Source: Candidatus Kaiserbacteria bacterium
GTDB taxonomy: Bacteria; Patescibacteriota; Minisyncoccia; Phycocordibacterales; UBA918
Length of the DNA stretch: 15,449 nt
Assembly: GCA_003245875.1 (NCBI GenBank)
Contig: QKBW01000033.1
Location: 1-15,449 of the forward strand
Direction of reading: 5' to 3'
Below the pieces are notes generated by a model. That model ran no database searches and was not told where the DNA came from. It worked only from the letters and a program-made list of their open reading frames with translations. Of this stretch, positions 1 to 7,567 are shown piece by piece. The stretch's first letter is position 1. The number at the start of each line of letters is the position of its first letter. The position numbers and the translations under genes were made by a program.

Positions 1-27
1 CATAGCACACCACACCATAAAAAACAC

Positions 28-56
28 TTTACATATATACCCCTATAGGGTATATT
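28..56 (+). promoter_or_regulatory. Sigma-70 type promoter of the RND efflux operon
   Basis: TTTACA (28-33) and TATATT (51-56) are separated by exactly 17 nt, close to the housekeeping consensus. The -10 ends 7 nt before the ATG at 64, so the expected transcription start falls on or next to the start codon and the mRNA should be leaderless or nearly so. No Shine-Dalgarno sequence precedes the ATG, which agrees with this. Confidence 0.7.
35..55. promoter_or_regulatory. Operator-like palindrome over the RND promoter (CsoR/CstR-like)
   Basis: Perfect 8-bp arms ATATACCC (35-42) and GGGTATAT (48-55) flank CTATA. The palindrome fills the promoter spacer and covers five of the six -10 bases, so a bound protein would block RNA polymerase. 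An A/T-flanked TACCC...GGGTA symmetry is what I recall for CsoR/RcnR-family repressors (copper-sensing CsoR, persulfide-sensing CstR). No such repressor gene is in the window, so the assignment is inference; another palindrome-binding regulator is possible. Confidence 0.5.
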
Positions 57-63
57 ACCGCGC

Positions 64-1623
64 ATGGAAAAAAGAACGATACTACGTGTTGGGGCAGTGA
101 TACTAGCGCTGCTGTTTTTATTTATATGGTTTCATAGTAATCGCTCAGAGGTTGTTAATGAAGAAGTACGTACTACGGCGCCGGTATACGAACCACAAGA
201 TACCTACCCTCTGCCGGTACGCGGTGTGGTAACGGCGCAATATGAGAGTGCAATTGCCGCCAAACAGTCTGGCACTGTGGAGACGCTGGTTGGCCGCGAA
301 GGCATGGTGGTGCATCAGGGTGATGTATTGGCGGTGGTTGTTGACCCAGTGTTGTCTGCACAGCGTGACGTAACTGCGTACGGTGGTGCTTTGCGGGTGA
401 CGACTGCAAACAGTGGTGCCTTGGATAGTGCACTAGCTTCCATGACTGCGCGCAGTAGTTCCAAAGAGGCGGCGGTAACAGCAGAAATAACTTCTGCGGC
501 TAATGCCAATCGTGTCGCTGAGCTTTCGCAACAATTACAGGCTACAGCCAATCAGCTCACTGTCTCTCTGCCGACCATGCTCTCATTTGTGCAAGAAAAC
601 CGTACGTTATTTACGGTACAAAGTAGAGATCTGTATGATGAGGTGACGGATGCACTCTATGGACAAACCCCTGGTCAGTTTTTGTTAGCCTGGCAAAACG
701 GTGGTGATGGAACAGATGTCATTATGGCACTGGCTACTGCTACTACGACCGACGCAGTGATGTCAGCTGCCGAAGACTTGTATACGACCATTACTAAACT
801 AGAAGAGGTGTATGCACGATCGGAAAGTGTGTTTTATGATCGCACGGTACTGAGTCGTGATGACGATCGTCTGACCACATTCGCAACGCTTCGTGCACAG
901 ATCTCCACTTTTGCGAGCTCAATCGCATCAGTACGTTCGCAGGTAGCACAGATGGGGGACACCACAGCGCTTTCAGCCGTCTCCTCAGATGAAGGCATGT
1001 ATCGTGCTGATGTGACCAGTGCCGTTCGAGCTGAGCAACAGTTATATGCGTTTCGCAGTAGCGAATTGTCCACAGCATTGTCTGATGCTGAGCTGGCTGC
1101 CGCCGATGCACAGTTGGCACTTGGTATGATTCGTGCCCCATATGATGGTGTTATAACTGATGTATTGGTTGACCCTGGTCAGTTTGTACAACCGGGGACC
1201 CCGCTCTTTTCAATTGCCAGCGATGGTGCGCGTGAAGTAGAGGTGAGTGTGCCCGGGCAATTACGTGCACAATTAATGCCCGGTGTGGTTTTGTATGAGA
1301 AGGGAGAGGTCGTTGGCGTTGTCGATCGTGTAGTGCCGGTGGCACACGGAGGTGGTATCACTGCATTTATTGCGCTGTCTGTTGCTTATCCTGCCGGTAC
1401 TACACTTACTGGCGATTTGGCATTGCCGATTGCACCACGCGATGTGTTGAAAGTGATGCCGCGCAAGTTTTTGTCATTTGCCATGACGGGGCCGTATGTG
1501 ACTACACAATCTGGAGATCGTATTCCTGTGATCGTTGTCCATGATCGTGGCGATGAACTTTTGGTAACTCTCGAACACGATACCGCAGAGGATATTTTAC
1601 CGGCTACAGGTATTGCACTCTAA
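64..1623 (+). CDS. RND efflux periplasmic adaptor (HlyD/membrane-fusion family)
   Basis: This is the adaptor (membrane-fusion) subunit that would pair with the RND pump starting 2 nt downstream. The protein has 519 aa. Residues 7-24 are a single hydrophobic segment, a signal anchor without a lipobox cysteine. Residues about 50-97 are the first half of a biotinyl-lipoyl domain (..AAKQSGTVETLVGREGMVV..). Residues about 98-350 form a long helical, Ala/Ser/Thr-rich hairpin, larger than in typical adaptors such as AcrA. The second lipoyl half follows at about 355-390 (IRAPYDGVITDVLVDPGQFV), then a beta-barrel and a membrane-proximal region. The start is fixed by the promoter 7 nt upstream. No outer-membrane channel gene is nearby, and the substrate cannot be read from the sequence. 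Confidence 0.85.
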   Translation: MEKRTILRVGAVILALLFLFIWFHSNRSEVVNEEVRTTAPVYEPQDTYPLPVRGVVTAQYESAIAAKQSGTVETLVGREGMVVHQGDVLAVVVDPVLSAQRDVTAYGGALRVTTANSGALDSALASMTARSSSKEAAVTAEITSAANANRVAELSQQLQATANQLTVSLPTMLSFVQENRTLFTVQSRDLYDEVTDALYGQTPGQFLLAWQNGGDGTDVIMALATATTTDAVMSAAEDLYTTITKLEEVYARSESVFYDRTVLSRDDDRLTTFATLRAQISTFASSIASVRSQVAQMGDTTALSAVSSDEGMYRADVTSAVRAEQQLYAFRSSELSTALSDAELAAADAQLALGMIRAPYDGVITDVLVDPGQFVQPGTPLFSIASDGAREVEVSVPGQLRAQLMPGVVLYEKGEVVGVVDRVVPVAHGGGITAFIALSVAYPAGTTLTGDLALPIAPRDVLKVMPRKFLSFAMTGPYVTTQSGDRIPVIVVHDRGDELLVTLEHDTAEDILPATGIAL

Positions 1624-1625
1624 AT

Positions 1626-4600
1626 ATGGATCGTTTTATTGCCAAGATCACACATTATTTTGCTGACAACCACCCGCTCACCATAATGGTGTTCATCGGT
1701 TTGGTGTTGTTCGGTGTTGTGGCATTTTTAGCGATGCCGAAGCAATATAATCCGGAAATCGTTCGCCCGGCATTTGTCATCTCTATTACCTATGATGGTG
1801 CTACCAACGATGAGATGATGCGTCGTATTGGATATGACCTCGTGGAGCAGCTGCAGGTGATTCCTGGCATTGATGATATTTTTATTGAAGCACATGACGG
1901 TGGACAACTCTTTGCAACCACTATTTTTAAAGTAGGGGAAGATACCGCAATGGCAAAGGCAGATATTCTGACACGTCTTGAGGGTGGAAAGGCAATGGCG
2001 ACTGGTGCGGTGAGTTCGGTTAATGTACAGGAAATCAACCCGGAAACAATTCCGGTGGTACAGGCTGTCTTCAGTTCTACCGATCGGACAGTCTATGATG
2101 TGCGACAAGCGGTCCTGGATATGCGACCGAGTCTGTTGGCGGTACCAGGGGTAAGCGAGCTTACTGTCGCGGGTGGAGATGCAATGGCCTTGGTGGTGTC
2201 GGTTGATCCACAAGCATTAGCTGATGCCGGAGTCTCTATCACAACACTGACCTCGGTGCTGGCTGATGCTGATCTTCGTATTGTTTCTTCCGGTTTTGAA
2301 GGCGACCAGTACACCATTGGTGCGACGATAGAACATAGTGCTGATACGGCTACTGCTGTTGGTTTGCTTCCGTTAACCACCAATGTGCGCGTACGCGACG
2401 TTGCGGAGGTGTATGCCGGTGGTTCATCACGCCATGGATACACACTGTATGCGGGAAGTGATGGATTACCACATGAAGTAGTTATGCTGGGTGTTGCAAA
2501 ACGCGCCGGAACAAACGCTCCAACAGTGACGCGCGCAGTTGCCGCGGAACTTGATGCATATCTTGCACAACCGGAATTTAACGATATCTCATACAAAATC
2601 GTGCATGACGATGGTGCGGTGGCGGGGAGAGAAATAAATGGACTCACCTTCAACCTTCTTACCTCTATTTTGATCGTAGCAGCTATCCTGCTTTTATTCT
2701 TGTCTGCACGAGCTGCCGCAGTTGTCTTGATAACCGTGCCGCTGACCTTTTTTGCGGTTCTCGGTATTGGTTTTGTGGCGGGAGAAACAATCAACCGTAT
2801 TACGCTCTTCGCACTTATCCTCTCACTTGGTCTTTTGGTGGATGCGTCGATCGTAGTGGTTGATATTGTGTATGAGCACTTGGAGCGTGCCCATCATCAG
2901 ATGCGTGAGGTGAGTCGCGCGCGTGTTGCAGCGGAGGCGGTACATGAAGTTGGTGCTGGCTTAGTTCTCTCCACGATTACCTCGGTTGTCGTTTTTCTGC
3001 CGATGTTTTATATCACTGGCATGATGGGGCCGTACATGGGGCCAATCGCGTTCTTTGTGCCGGTCGCTTTGATCGCTGCATTGGGTATTGCAATAACAAT
3101 CACACCATTTGTGGCGGTGTATTTGCTTCGGGTCGGGGAAAAACCAAATGCAGTTAGTGCAGTATGTCGACGCGCACTTGAATGGCTAACACACAATTAC
3201 TTACAAATACTGCGTCGTATCATTCAGTCTGCTCAGATACGTCGCGTGTTGCTGTGGAGTGCCGGTGGGCTGTTTGCTGTTGCAATACTTTTGCCGCTCT
3301 CTGGTTTCGTACATTTTCAAATGTTGCCGAAGGCCGATCGTGATCAGTTGTATGTTTACATTGATGTATCAGCAGGCAATAGTCGCGAACAAACAGAAGT
3401 GTTTACGAATAGCGTCGTGCAGGTATTGGCAGCAGATCAGATGGTGACTTCACAACAGGTCTTTATCGCCCGGCAACCACTAGTTGATTTCAATGGTCTT
3501 TTCAAAGGTGCTGCCAATCGTGTTGCAGCATACCAGGCAACCATACGTGTGAATCTGGTAGCCAGTACTGACCGTAAAGAAAGTTCTACTGATGTTACGA
3601 CACGGTTGCGTGCAGCTACCGTGGCAGCTTTGGGAGAGGCGGCAACGCAGGTGCGATTTATGGAGGAGCCGCCTGGTCCGCCGGTGCAGGCGACCTTCGT
3701 TGCAAAAATTAGCGGTACTCCGGCGGACCAGGCGGCTGTCGCGCAGTCTCTCCAATCATTGCTTGCTACAGTACCTGGCGCGGTTGATGTATATACAAGC
3801 TATACCGCCCCGGTTTCATCAGTGCGGTATGTATTGGATGATCAGGCTATTGCTGCAGCCGGTGTTTCTACTGCTGATGCGACCACATGGTTTTCGGTAC
3901 TAACCGGACCGCTGCAAATTGCTGAAGTTGTGAATGATACACCAGAACGGATACCGCTTTTGGTAAGTGTGCCAGCCGAACTTCGTTCATCTCCTTCTGG
4001 TATGCAACAGGTTTCTTTGCCGAACCAAACAGGGCACGTGGTGTCGGCTGCTGATGTGACGACACAGACATATGAGGTACAGAAACAGGTGCAGTATTTT
4101 GAGGGTGCGCTTCCGATAGCCTATGTGACCGCTGAGGTTGAGGGACGTTCGATTGTCTATGTCATGATCGACACGATACACCACCTGGTCTCTGGACAAT
4201 TACCTGGGTACACAGTTTCTTCTTGGGGACTATTTGGTATGACATTGACCAATGATACCGGCGAAGAAATCTCCATCGAGTGGGGCGGTGAGTGGGAGAT
4301 GACCTTGGAAAACTTTCGTGATCTTGGCATTGCTATGCTGGTGGCTTTGGTCATGGTGTATATGGTCCTAGTAGCCCAATATCGGTCATTTAGTACACCT
4401 GGGCTGGTGCTACTCACGGTGCCTCTTGGTTTGATCGGTATTTTGTTTGGCTTTACATTGCTCGATCATGGTTTTGGGATCTATCTGACCGCTACTGCGC
4501 TCATCGGCTTTATTGCGCTTATCGGTATTGTAGTTAATAACGCCATCATATTTTTGGAGTATGTTGAACAAGCACTCGCTGATGGCGTGTCTTACGAAGA

Positions 4601-4796
4601 AGCCTTGCTGGCTGCGGGGGCTTTACGTCTGCGTCCGATTCTTCTCACCTCACTCACCACTGTCCTTGGTAGTCTTACCATTGCCAGTGATCCGGTCTGG
4701 TCTGGTTTGGCGTGGTCCATTGTGTTTGGACTCTCGCTTTCAACAGTGTTGACGCTTATTATCTTGCCCGCATTTCTTGTTTCTGTAAAAAAGTAA
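1626..4796 (+). CDS. RND efflux transporter permease (AcrB/SwrC-like)
   Basis: This is a proton-driven inner-membrane pump of the RND superfamily, 1056 aa, the usual size for the family. It shows the duplicated plan: TM1 at about 18-37, a large external loop, TM2-6 at about 335-510, TM7 at about 545, a second loop, and TM8-12 at about 900-1055. TM4 reads GLLVDASIVVVD with D406 followed by A407, where AcrB has a D-D pair. TM10 reads GIVVNNAIIFLEY with N971 at the AcrB Lys940 position. The Asn form is known in SwrC-like pumps; the single Asp recalls CusA-type pumps. The protein therefore does not fit one subfamily cleanly. It is surely co-transcribed with the adaptor. There is no Shine-Dalgarno, so translational coupling is likely. 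Confidence 0.9.
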   Translation: MDRFIAKITHYFADNHPLTIMVFIGLVLFGVVAFLAMPKQYNPEIVRPAFVISITYDGATNDEMMRRIGYDLVEQLQVIPGIDDIFIEAHDGGQLFATTIFKVGEDTAMAKADILTRLEGGKAMATGAVSSVNVQEINPETIPVVQAVFSSTDRTVYDVRQAVLDMRPSLLAVPGVSELTVAGGDAMALVVSVDPQALADAGVSITTLTSVLADADLRIVSSGFEGDQYTIGATIEHSADTATAVGLLPLTTNVRVRDVAEVYAGGSSRHGYTLYAGSDGLPHEVVMLGVAKRAGTNAPTVTRAVAAELDAYLAQPEFNDISYKIVHDDGAVAGREINGLTFNLLTSILIVAAILLLFLSARAAAVVLITVPLTFFAVLGIGFVAGETINRITLFALILSLGLLVDASIVVVDIVYEHLERAHHQMREVSRARVAAEAVHEVGAGLVLSTITSVVVFLPMFYITGMMGPYMGPIAFFVPVALIAALGIAITITPFVAVYLLRVGEKPNAVSAVCRRALEWLTHNYLQILRRIIQSAQIRRVLLWSAGGLFAVAILLPLSGFVHFQMLPKADRDQLYVYIDVSAGNSREQTEVFTNSVVQVLAADQMVTSQQVFIARQPLVDFNGLFKGAANRVAAYQATIRVNLVASTDRKESSTDVTTRLRAATVAALGEAATQVRFMEEPPGPPVQATFVAKISGTPADQAAVAQSLQSLLATVPGAVDVYTSYTAPVSSVRYVLDDQAIAAAGVSTADATTWFSVLTGPLQIAEVVNDTPERIPLLVSVPAELRSSPSGMQQVSLPNQTGHVVSAADVTTQTYEVQKQVQYFEGALPIAYVTAEVEGRSIVYVMIDTIHHLVSGQLPGYTVSSWGLFGMTLTNDTGEEISIEWGGEWEMTLENFRDLGIAMLVALVMVYMVLVAQYRSFSTPGLVLLTVPLGLIGILFGFTLLDHGFGIYLTATALIGFIALIGIVVNNAIIFLEYVEQALADGVSYEEALLAAGALRLRPILLTSLTTVLGSLTIASDPVWSGLAWSIVFGLSLSTVLTLIILPAFLVSVKK

Positions 4797-4799
4797 ACA

Positions 4800-4808
4800 T
4801 GGTATGCT
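4800..4808 (+). promoter_or_regulatory. Possible extended -10 promoter for the DUF2892-like gene
   Basis: TGG-TATGCT lies just after the RND stop codon and would start transcription about 24 nt before the ATG at 4839. No convincing -35 is visible. The gene could equally be transcribed by readthrough from the pump operon. Confidence 0.3.
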
Positions 4809-4838
4809 CTGTCTCTTAAGTACAAAATAAATCAAATT

Positions 4839-5081
4839 ATGTTTCCACTTTCTCGAAAAAGCACGCTTGAAAAAATTACCCTTGGCGATATCCCAGCGTT
4901 GCGCGGAGCGTTTGTGGTAGCTGCTACCCTGATATTGATTGGTGTGGCTGGAGTTTTCTTTGTGAGTGCGTGGTTTTTGTTGCTGCCGATCATTGTCTCT
5001 GGAGGACTCATATTCTCGGCTACGTTCGGTTGGTGTCCGATGGCGGCTTTGGTAGAACATATAGTAGTAAAGAAAAAATAA
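4839..5081 (+). CDS. Small DUF2892-like (YgaP-type) membrane protein
   Basis: An 80-aa protein with a basic N-terminus and two hydrophobic stretches (about 23-43 and 45-62), followed by FGWCPMAALVEHI. A two-helix membrane protein with a G-x-CP motif after the second helix is the pattern of the DUF2892 family, which occurs alone or fused to rhodanese domains in sulfur-transfer proteins such as YgaP. The family call rests on my reading of this motif. It lies 42 nt after the pump on the same strand. Together with the CsoR/CstR-like palindrome upstream of the operon, it hints at metal or reactive-sulfur handling, but that is inference. Confidence 0.6.
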   Translation: MFPLSRKSTLEKITLGDIPALRGAFVVAATLILIGVAGVFFVSAWFLLLPIIVSGGLIFSATFGWCPMAALVEHIVVKKK

Positions 5082-5136
5082 CTCCTGTGCTGATTTAGCA
5101 AGGGCACCATCATACTTGTAAGATTTAGTTTGACTA

Positions 5137-5165
5137 TTGCCCTTACGTTGCAAATACCGTATAGT
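5137..5165 (+). promoter_or_regulatory. fusA promoter
   Basis: TTGCCC (5137-5142), a 17-nt spacer and TATAGT (5160-5165) precede a GC-rich discriminator inside the palindrome ATGCGCGCAT (5166-5175). This would give an mRNA leader of about 130 nt before fusA. A TTGACT at 5130-5135 is a competing -35 but its spacing (24 nt) is poor. Confidence 0.55.
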
Positions 5166-5216
5166 ATGCGCGCATTGCCTTTGTGGCTTTTTCTATTTTC
5201 TTTGTAGGGGTAGAAG

Positions 5217-5241
5217 AGCGGCGGGCCGAAGGCCCGCCGCT
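5217..5241 (+). promoter_or_regulatory. GC-rich hairpin in the fusA leader
   Basis: AGCGGCGGGCC (5217-5227) pairs perfectly with 5231-5241 around a GAA loop, an 11-bp, almost all-GC stem. No T-run follows on either strand, so it does not look like an intrinsic terminator. The same 25-nt sequence with two changes forms the core of the rpsJ terminator at 11442-11466. AAAGGAG (5250-5256) follows directly but lies 47 nt from the fusA ATG, too far to act as its Shine-Dalgarno in the usual way. A role in regulating fusA mRNA is inferred. Confidence 0.5.
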
Positions 5242-5303
5242 GTGTCACCAAAGGAGAGACGATCGCAATTTATTACACTATATAATTATTGAATAATATT
5301 ATT

Positions 5304-7460
5304 ATGGCTCGAGAATTTCCTATTGAACGCACACGTAACTTCGGTATTGTGGCACACGTTGATGCCGGTAAAACTACCACATCAGAGCGTGTACTCTTCT
5401 ATACTGGTGTGTCACACAAGATAGGTGAAGTGCACGATGGCGCTACTGTTACTGACTGGATGGAGCAGGAGCGAGAGCGAGGTATCACCATTACTTCAGC
5501 AGCTATTTCTTGTAACTGGACCAAAACAATGGAAGCAGATCGTACCAATAGAGATCTGATGACCACGTTCAACATCATCGACACCCCAGGGCACATCGAC
5601 TTTACTGCTGAGGTGAAGCGTTCAATGCGTGTGTTGGACGGTGCGGTGGTGGTATTTGACGGCGCTGCTGGTGTGGAGCCTCAAACTGAGACCAACTGGG
5701 GTTACGCCGATGAGGCAAACGTTCCTCGTCTCTGTTTCATCAACAAGATGGACAAACTCGGTGCCGATTATGATGCCTCCATCAAATCAATTGAAGATCG
5801 TCTCACTAAGAAAGCCGTTCGCATTCAGTTGCCGATCGGTCGTGAAGATTCTCTCTCTGGAGTGATCGACTTGGTTACTATGAAGACCTACCGTTTCGGT
5901 GGGGAAATGGGTATGCAGGTAACTGAAGAAGAAGTACCTGAGGACATGTTGGCCGAAGCGCAAAAGTGGCATGCAGAAATGATTGAGCGAGTGGTAGCCC
6001 ATGATGACGCTTTAATGGAGGCTTATTTGGAAGGAAATGAACCTACAAATGAAGATTTGAAAAAGACCTTGCGTAAAGCAGTTATTGCTTGCGAGATCTT
6101 CCCGGTTTTGGTTGGCTCAGCACTGAAGAATATTGGCGTACAACTCGTACTTGACGCCGTGGTTGATTACCTGCCAGCACCAACTGATCTGCCACCGGTT
6201 ACCGGTATTAATCCAAAAGACGACAGCGAGATTGAGCGCCATCCGTCAGACGACGAACCATTTGCTGCGCTTGCCTTTAAGCTCCAGGACGACAAGTTTG
6301 TTGGACAGCTAGCTTTCTTCCGTGTGTACTCTGGTACCGTAAAAGCAGGTACATATATTTTGAACTCATCGACCGGCAATAAAGAACGTGTTGGCCGTAT
6401 TGTCCGCCTGTTGGCTGATAAGCGTTCTGAGGTTGAGGAAGTATACGCCGGTGAAATTGCTGCTATGGTGGGGTTGAAGGAGGTGAAGACCTCTCATACA
6501 TTGTGTGATGAAGCTAATCCGATCATTCTTGAGCAGATCACCTTCCCAGAACCGGTGGTTGCAGTACGTGTGGAACCAAAGACCAAAAATGACCAAGAAA
6601 AAATGGGTGTTGCTCTCAAGCGTTTGGCCGACGAAGACCCAACCTTTAAAGTTTCTACCGACGAGGAAACCCTCGAAACCATTATTGCAGGTATGGGTGA
6701 GCTGCACCTCGATATTATTGTCGATCGTATGAAACGTGAGTTTGGTGTTGAGGCTAATATTGGTGCGCCACAGGTAGCGTACCGTGAGACCATTCAACGT
6801 GAAGCTGAAGCTGAGTACAAGTACATTAAGCAGTCTGGTGGTCGTGGTCAGTACGGTCACGTGAAGATTCGTATTAAACCACTTGAGCCACGTCCGGAAG
6901 GAGAGGAGAAGTTGCCAAAGAATATTACCCGTGATGAGCACTTTGAATTCGTTGATAACATCAAGGGTGGTGTGATTCCAAACGAATATATCCCGGCAGT
7001 TATGAAGGGTGCAAAGGAAGCAATGAGTCGTGGTTTTGTGGCTGGCTACAAGATGGAAGACATTTCAGTTGAGCTATTTGATGGTACTTACCATGATGTT
7101 GACTCTTCTGAGATCGCCTTTAAGTTGGCATCTATTAACGCCTTCAAGGACGCGGCAGCCAAGGCCAGCCCAGTTATCCTTGAACCGATCATGAAGGTGG
7201 AGGTCCGCACACCGGGTGAGTACATGGGTGACATCAATGGTAATCTTTCTTCCAAGCGTGGTCAGGTGGAAGGCACTGAAGAAATGGGTGGTAAAACAAT
7301 CATCCATGCCCACGTGCCATTGTCTGAACTCTTTGGATACACAAATACCTTACGTTCTATGACACAGGGACGTGCCAGCATGACCATGGAATTTGATCAT
7401 TATGAAGTAGTGCCGCCAAACGTGGCTGCTGATATCAAAAAAGCAAGAGGTATTGCGTAG
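5304..7460 (+). CDS. fusA: Elongation factor G
   Basis: This is the GTPase that moves tRNA-mRNA through the ribosome and, with RRF, recycles ribosomes. The protein has 718 aa, a little longer than the usual 690-705. G1 AHVDAGKT is at 17-24, the switch I motif RGITIT follows at about 60, G3 DTPGH is at 93-97 and G4 NKMD at 147-150. Domains II-V follow, with family sequence such as GGRGQYGHV and SSKRGQVEG. I chose ATG at 5304, giving MAREFPIERTRNFGI; an in-frame TTG at 5289 would add only five unconserved residues. The ATG is preceded by AT-rich sequence without a Shine-Dalgarno. rpsL and rpsG, its usual partners, are not upstream. Confidence 0.97.
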   Translation: MAREFPIERTRNFGIVAHVDAGKTTTSERVLFYTGVSHKIGEVHDGATVTDWMEQERERGITITSAAISCNWTKTMEADRTNRDLMTTFNIIDTPGHIDFTAEVKRSMRVLDGAVVVFDGAAGVEPQTETNWGYADEANVPRLCFINKMDKLGADYDASIKSIEDRLTKKAVRIQLPIGREDSLSGVIDLVTMKTYRFGGEMGMQVTEEEVPEDMLAEAQKWHAEMIERVVAHDDALMEAYLEGNEPTNEDLKKTLRKAVIACEIFPVLVGSALKNIGVQLVLDAVVDYLPAPTDLPPVTGINPKDDSEIERHPSDDEPFAALAFKLQDDKFVGQLAFFRVYSGTVKAGTYILNSSTGNKERVGRIVRLLADKRSEVEEVYAGEIAAMVGLKEVKTSHTLCDEANPIILEQITFPEPVVAVRVEPKTKNDQEKMGVALKRLADEDPTFKVSTDEETLETIIAGMGELHLDIIVDRMKREFGVEANIGAPQVAYRETIQREAEAEYKYIKQSGGRGQYGHVKIRIKPLEPRPEGEEKLPKNITRDEHFEFVDNIKGGVIPNEYIPAVMKGAKEAMSRGFVAGYKMEDISVELFDGTYHDVDSSEIAFKLASINAFKDAAAKASPVILEPIMKVEVRTPGEYMGDINGNLSSKRGQVEGTEEMGGKTIIHAHVPLSELFGYTNTLRSMTQGRASMTMEFDHYEVVPPNVAADIKKARGIA

Positions 7461-7468
7461 AGGTGCGT

Positions 7469-7509
7469 TATAACAAAAGGTCGCGGCAAAGCCGCGACCT
7501 TTTGTTATA
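7469..7509 (+). terminator. fusA intrinsic terminator
   Basis: A perfect 19-bp stem (7469-7487 with 7491-7509) closes an AAA loop. Its lower part supplies the A-run and T-run (AAAAGG...CCTTTT), and GC pairs form the top. Because the arms are A-rich and T-rich, it may work on both strands. It starts 8 nt after the fusA stop. Confidence 0.85.
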
Positions 7510-7551
7510 CACAAAAGTATATTTTATACACGTTTAAGCACTCGGGTTCGT

Positions 7552-7560
7552 TGGTATACT
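7552..7560 (+). promoter_or_regulatory. Extended -10 promoter, leaderless start
   Basis: TGG-TATACT ends 7 nt before the ATG at 7568, so transcription should start at or beside the start codon. There is only a weak -35 (TTTAAG near 7533) and no Shine-Dalgarno. Confidence 0.65.
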
Positions 7561-7567
7561 GGTACTA

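Noticed and set aside
2093..2794. 233-aa minus-strand reading frame inside the RND pump gene
   Set aside because: Low-complexity Ala/Ser/Thr/Ile product with no recognisable domain, fully inside a well-supported RND gene; a shadow frame.
5100..5144. AAGGGCA and TGCCCTT (5100-5106, 5138-5144) as a terminator for the DUF2892-like gene
   Set aside because: The arms are 31 nt apart, no T-run follows, and the 3' arm overlaps the fusA -35.
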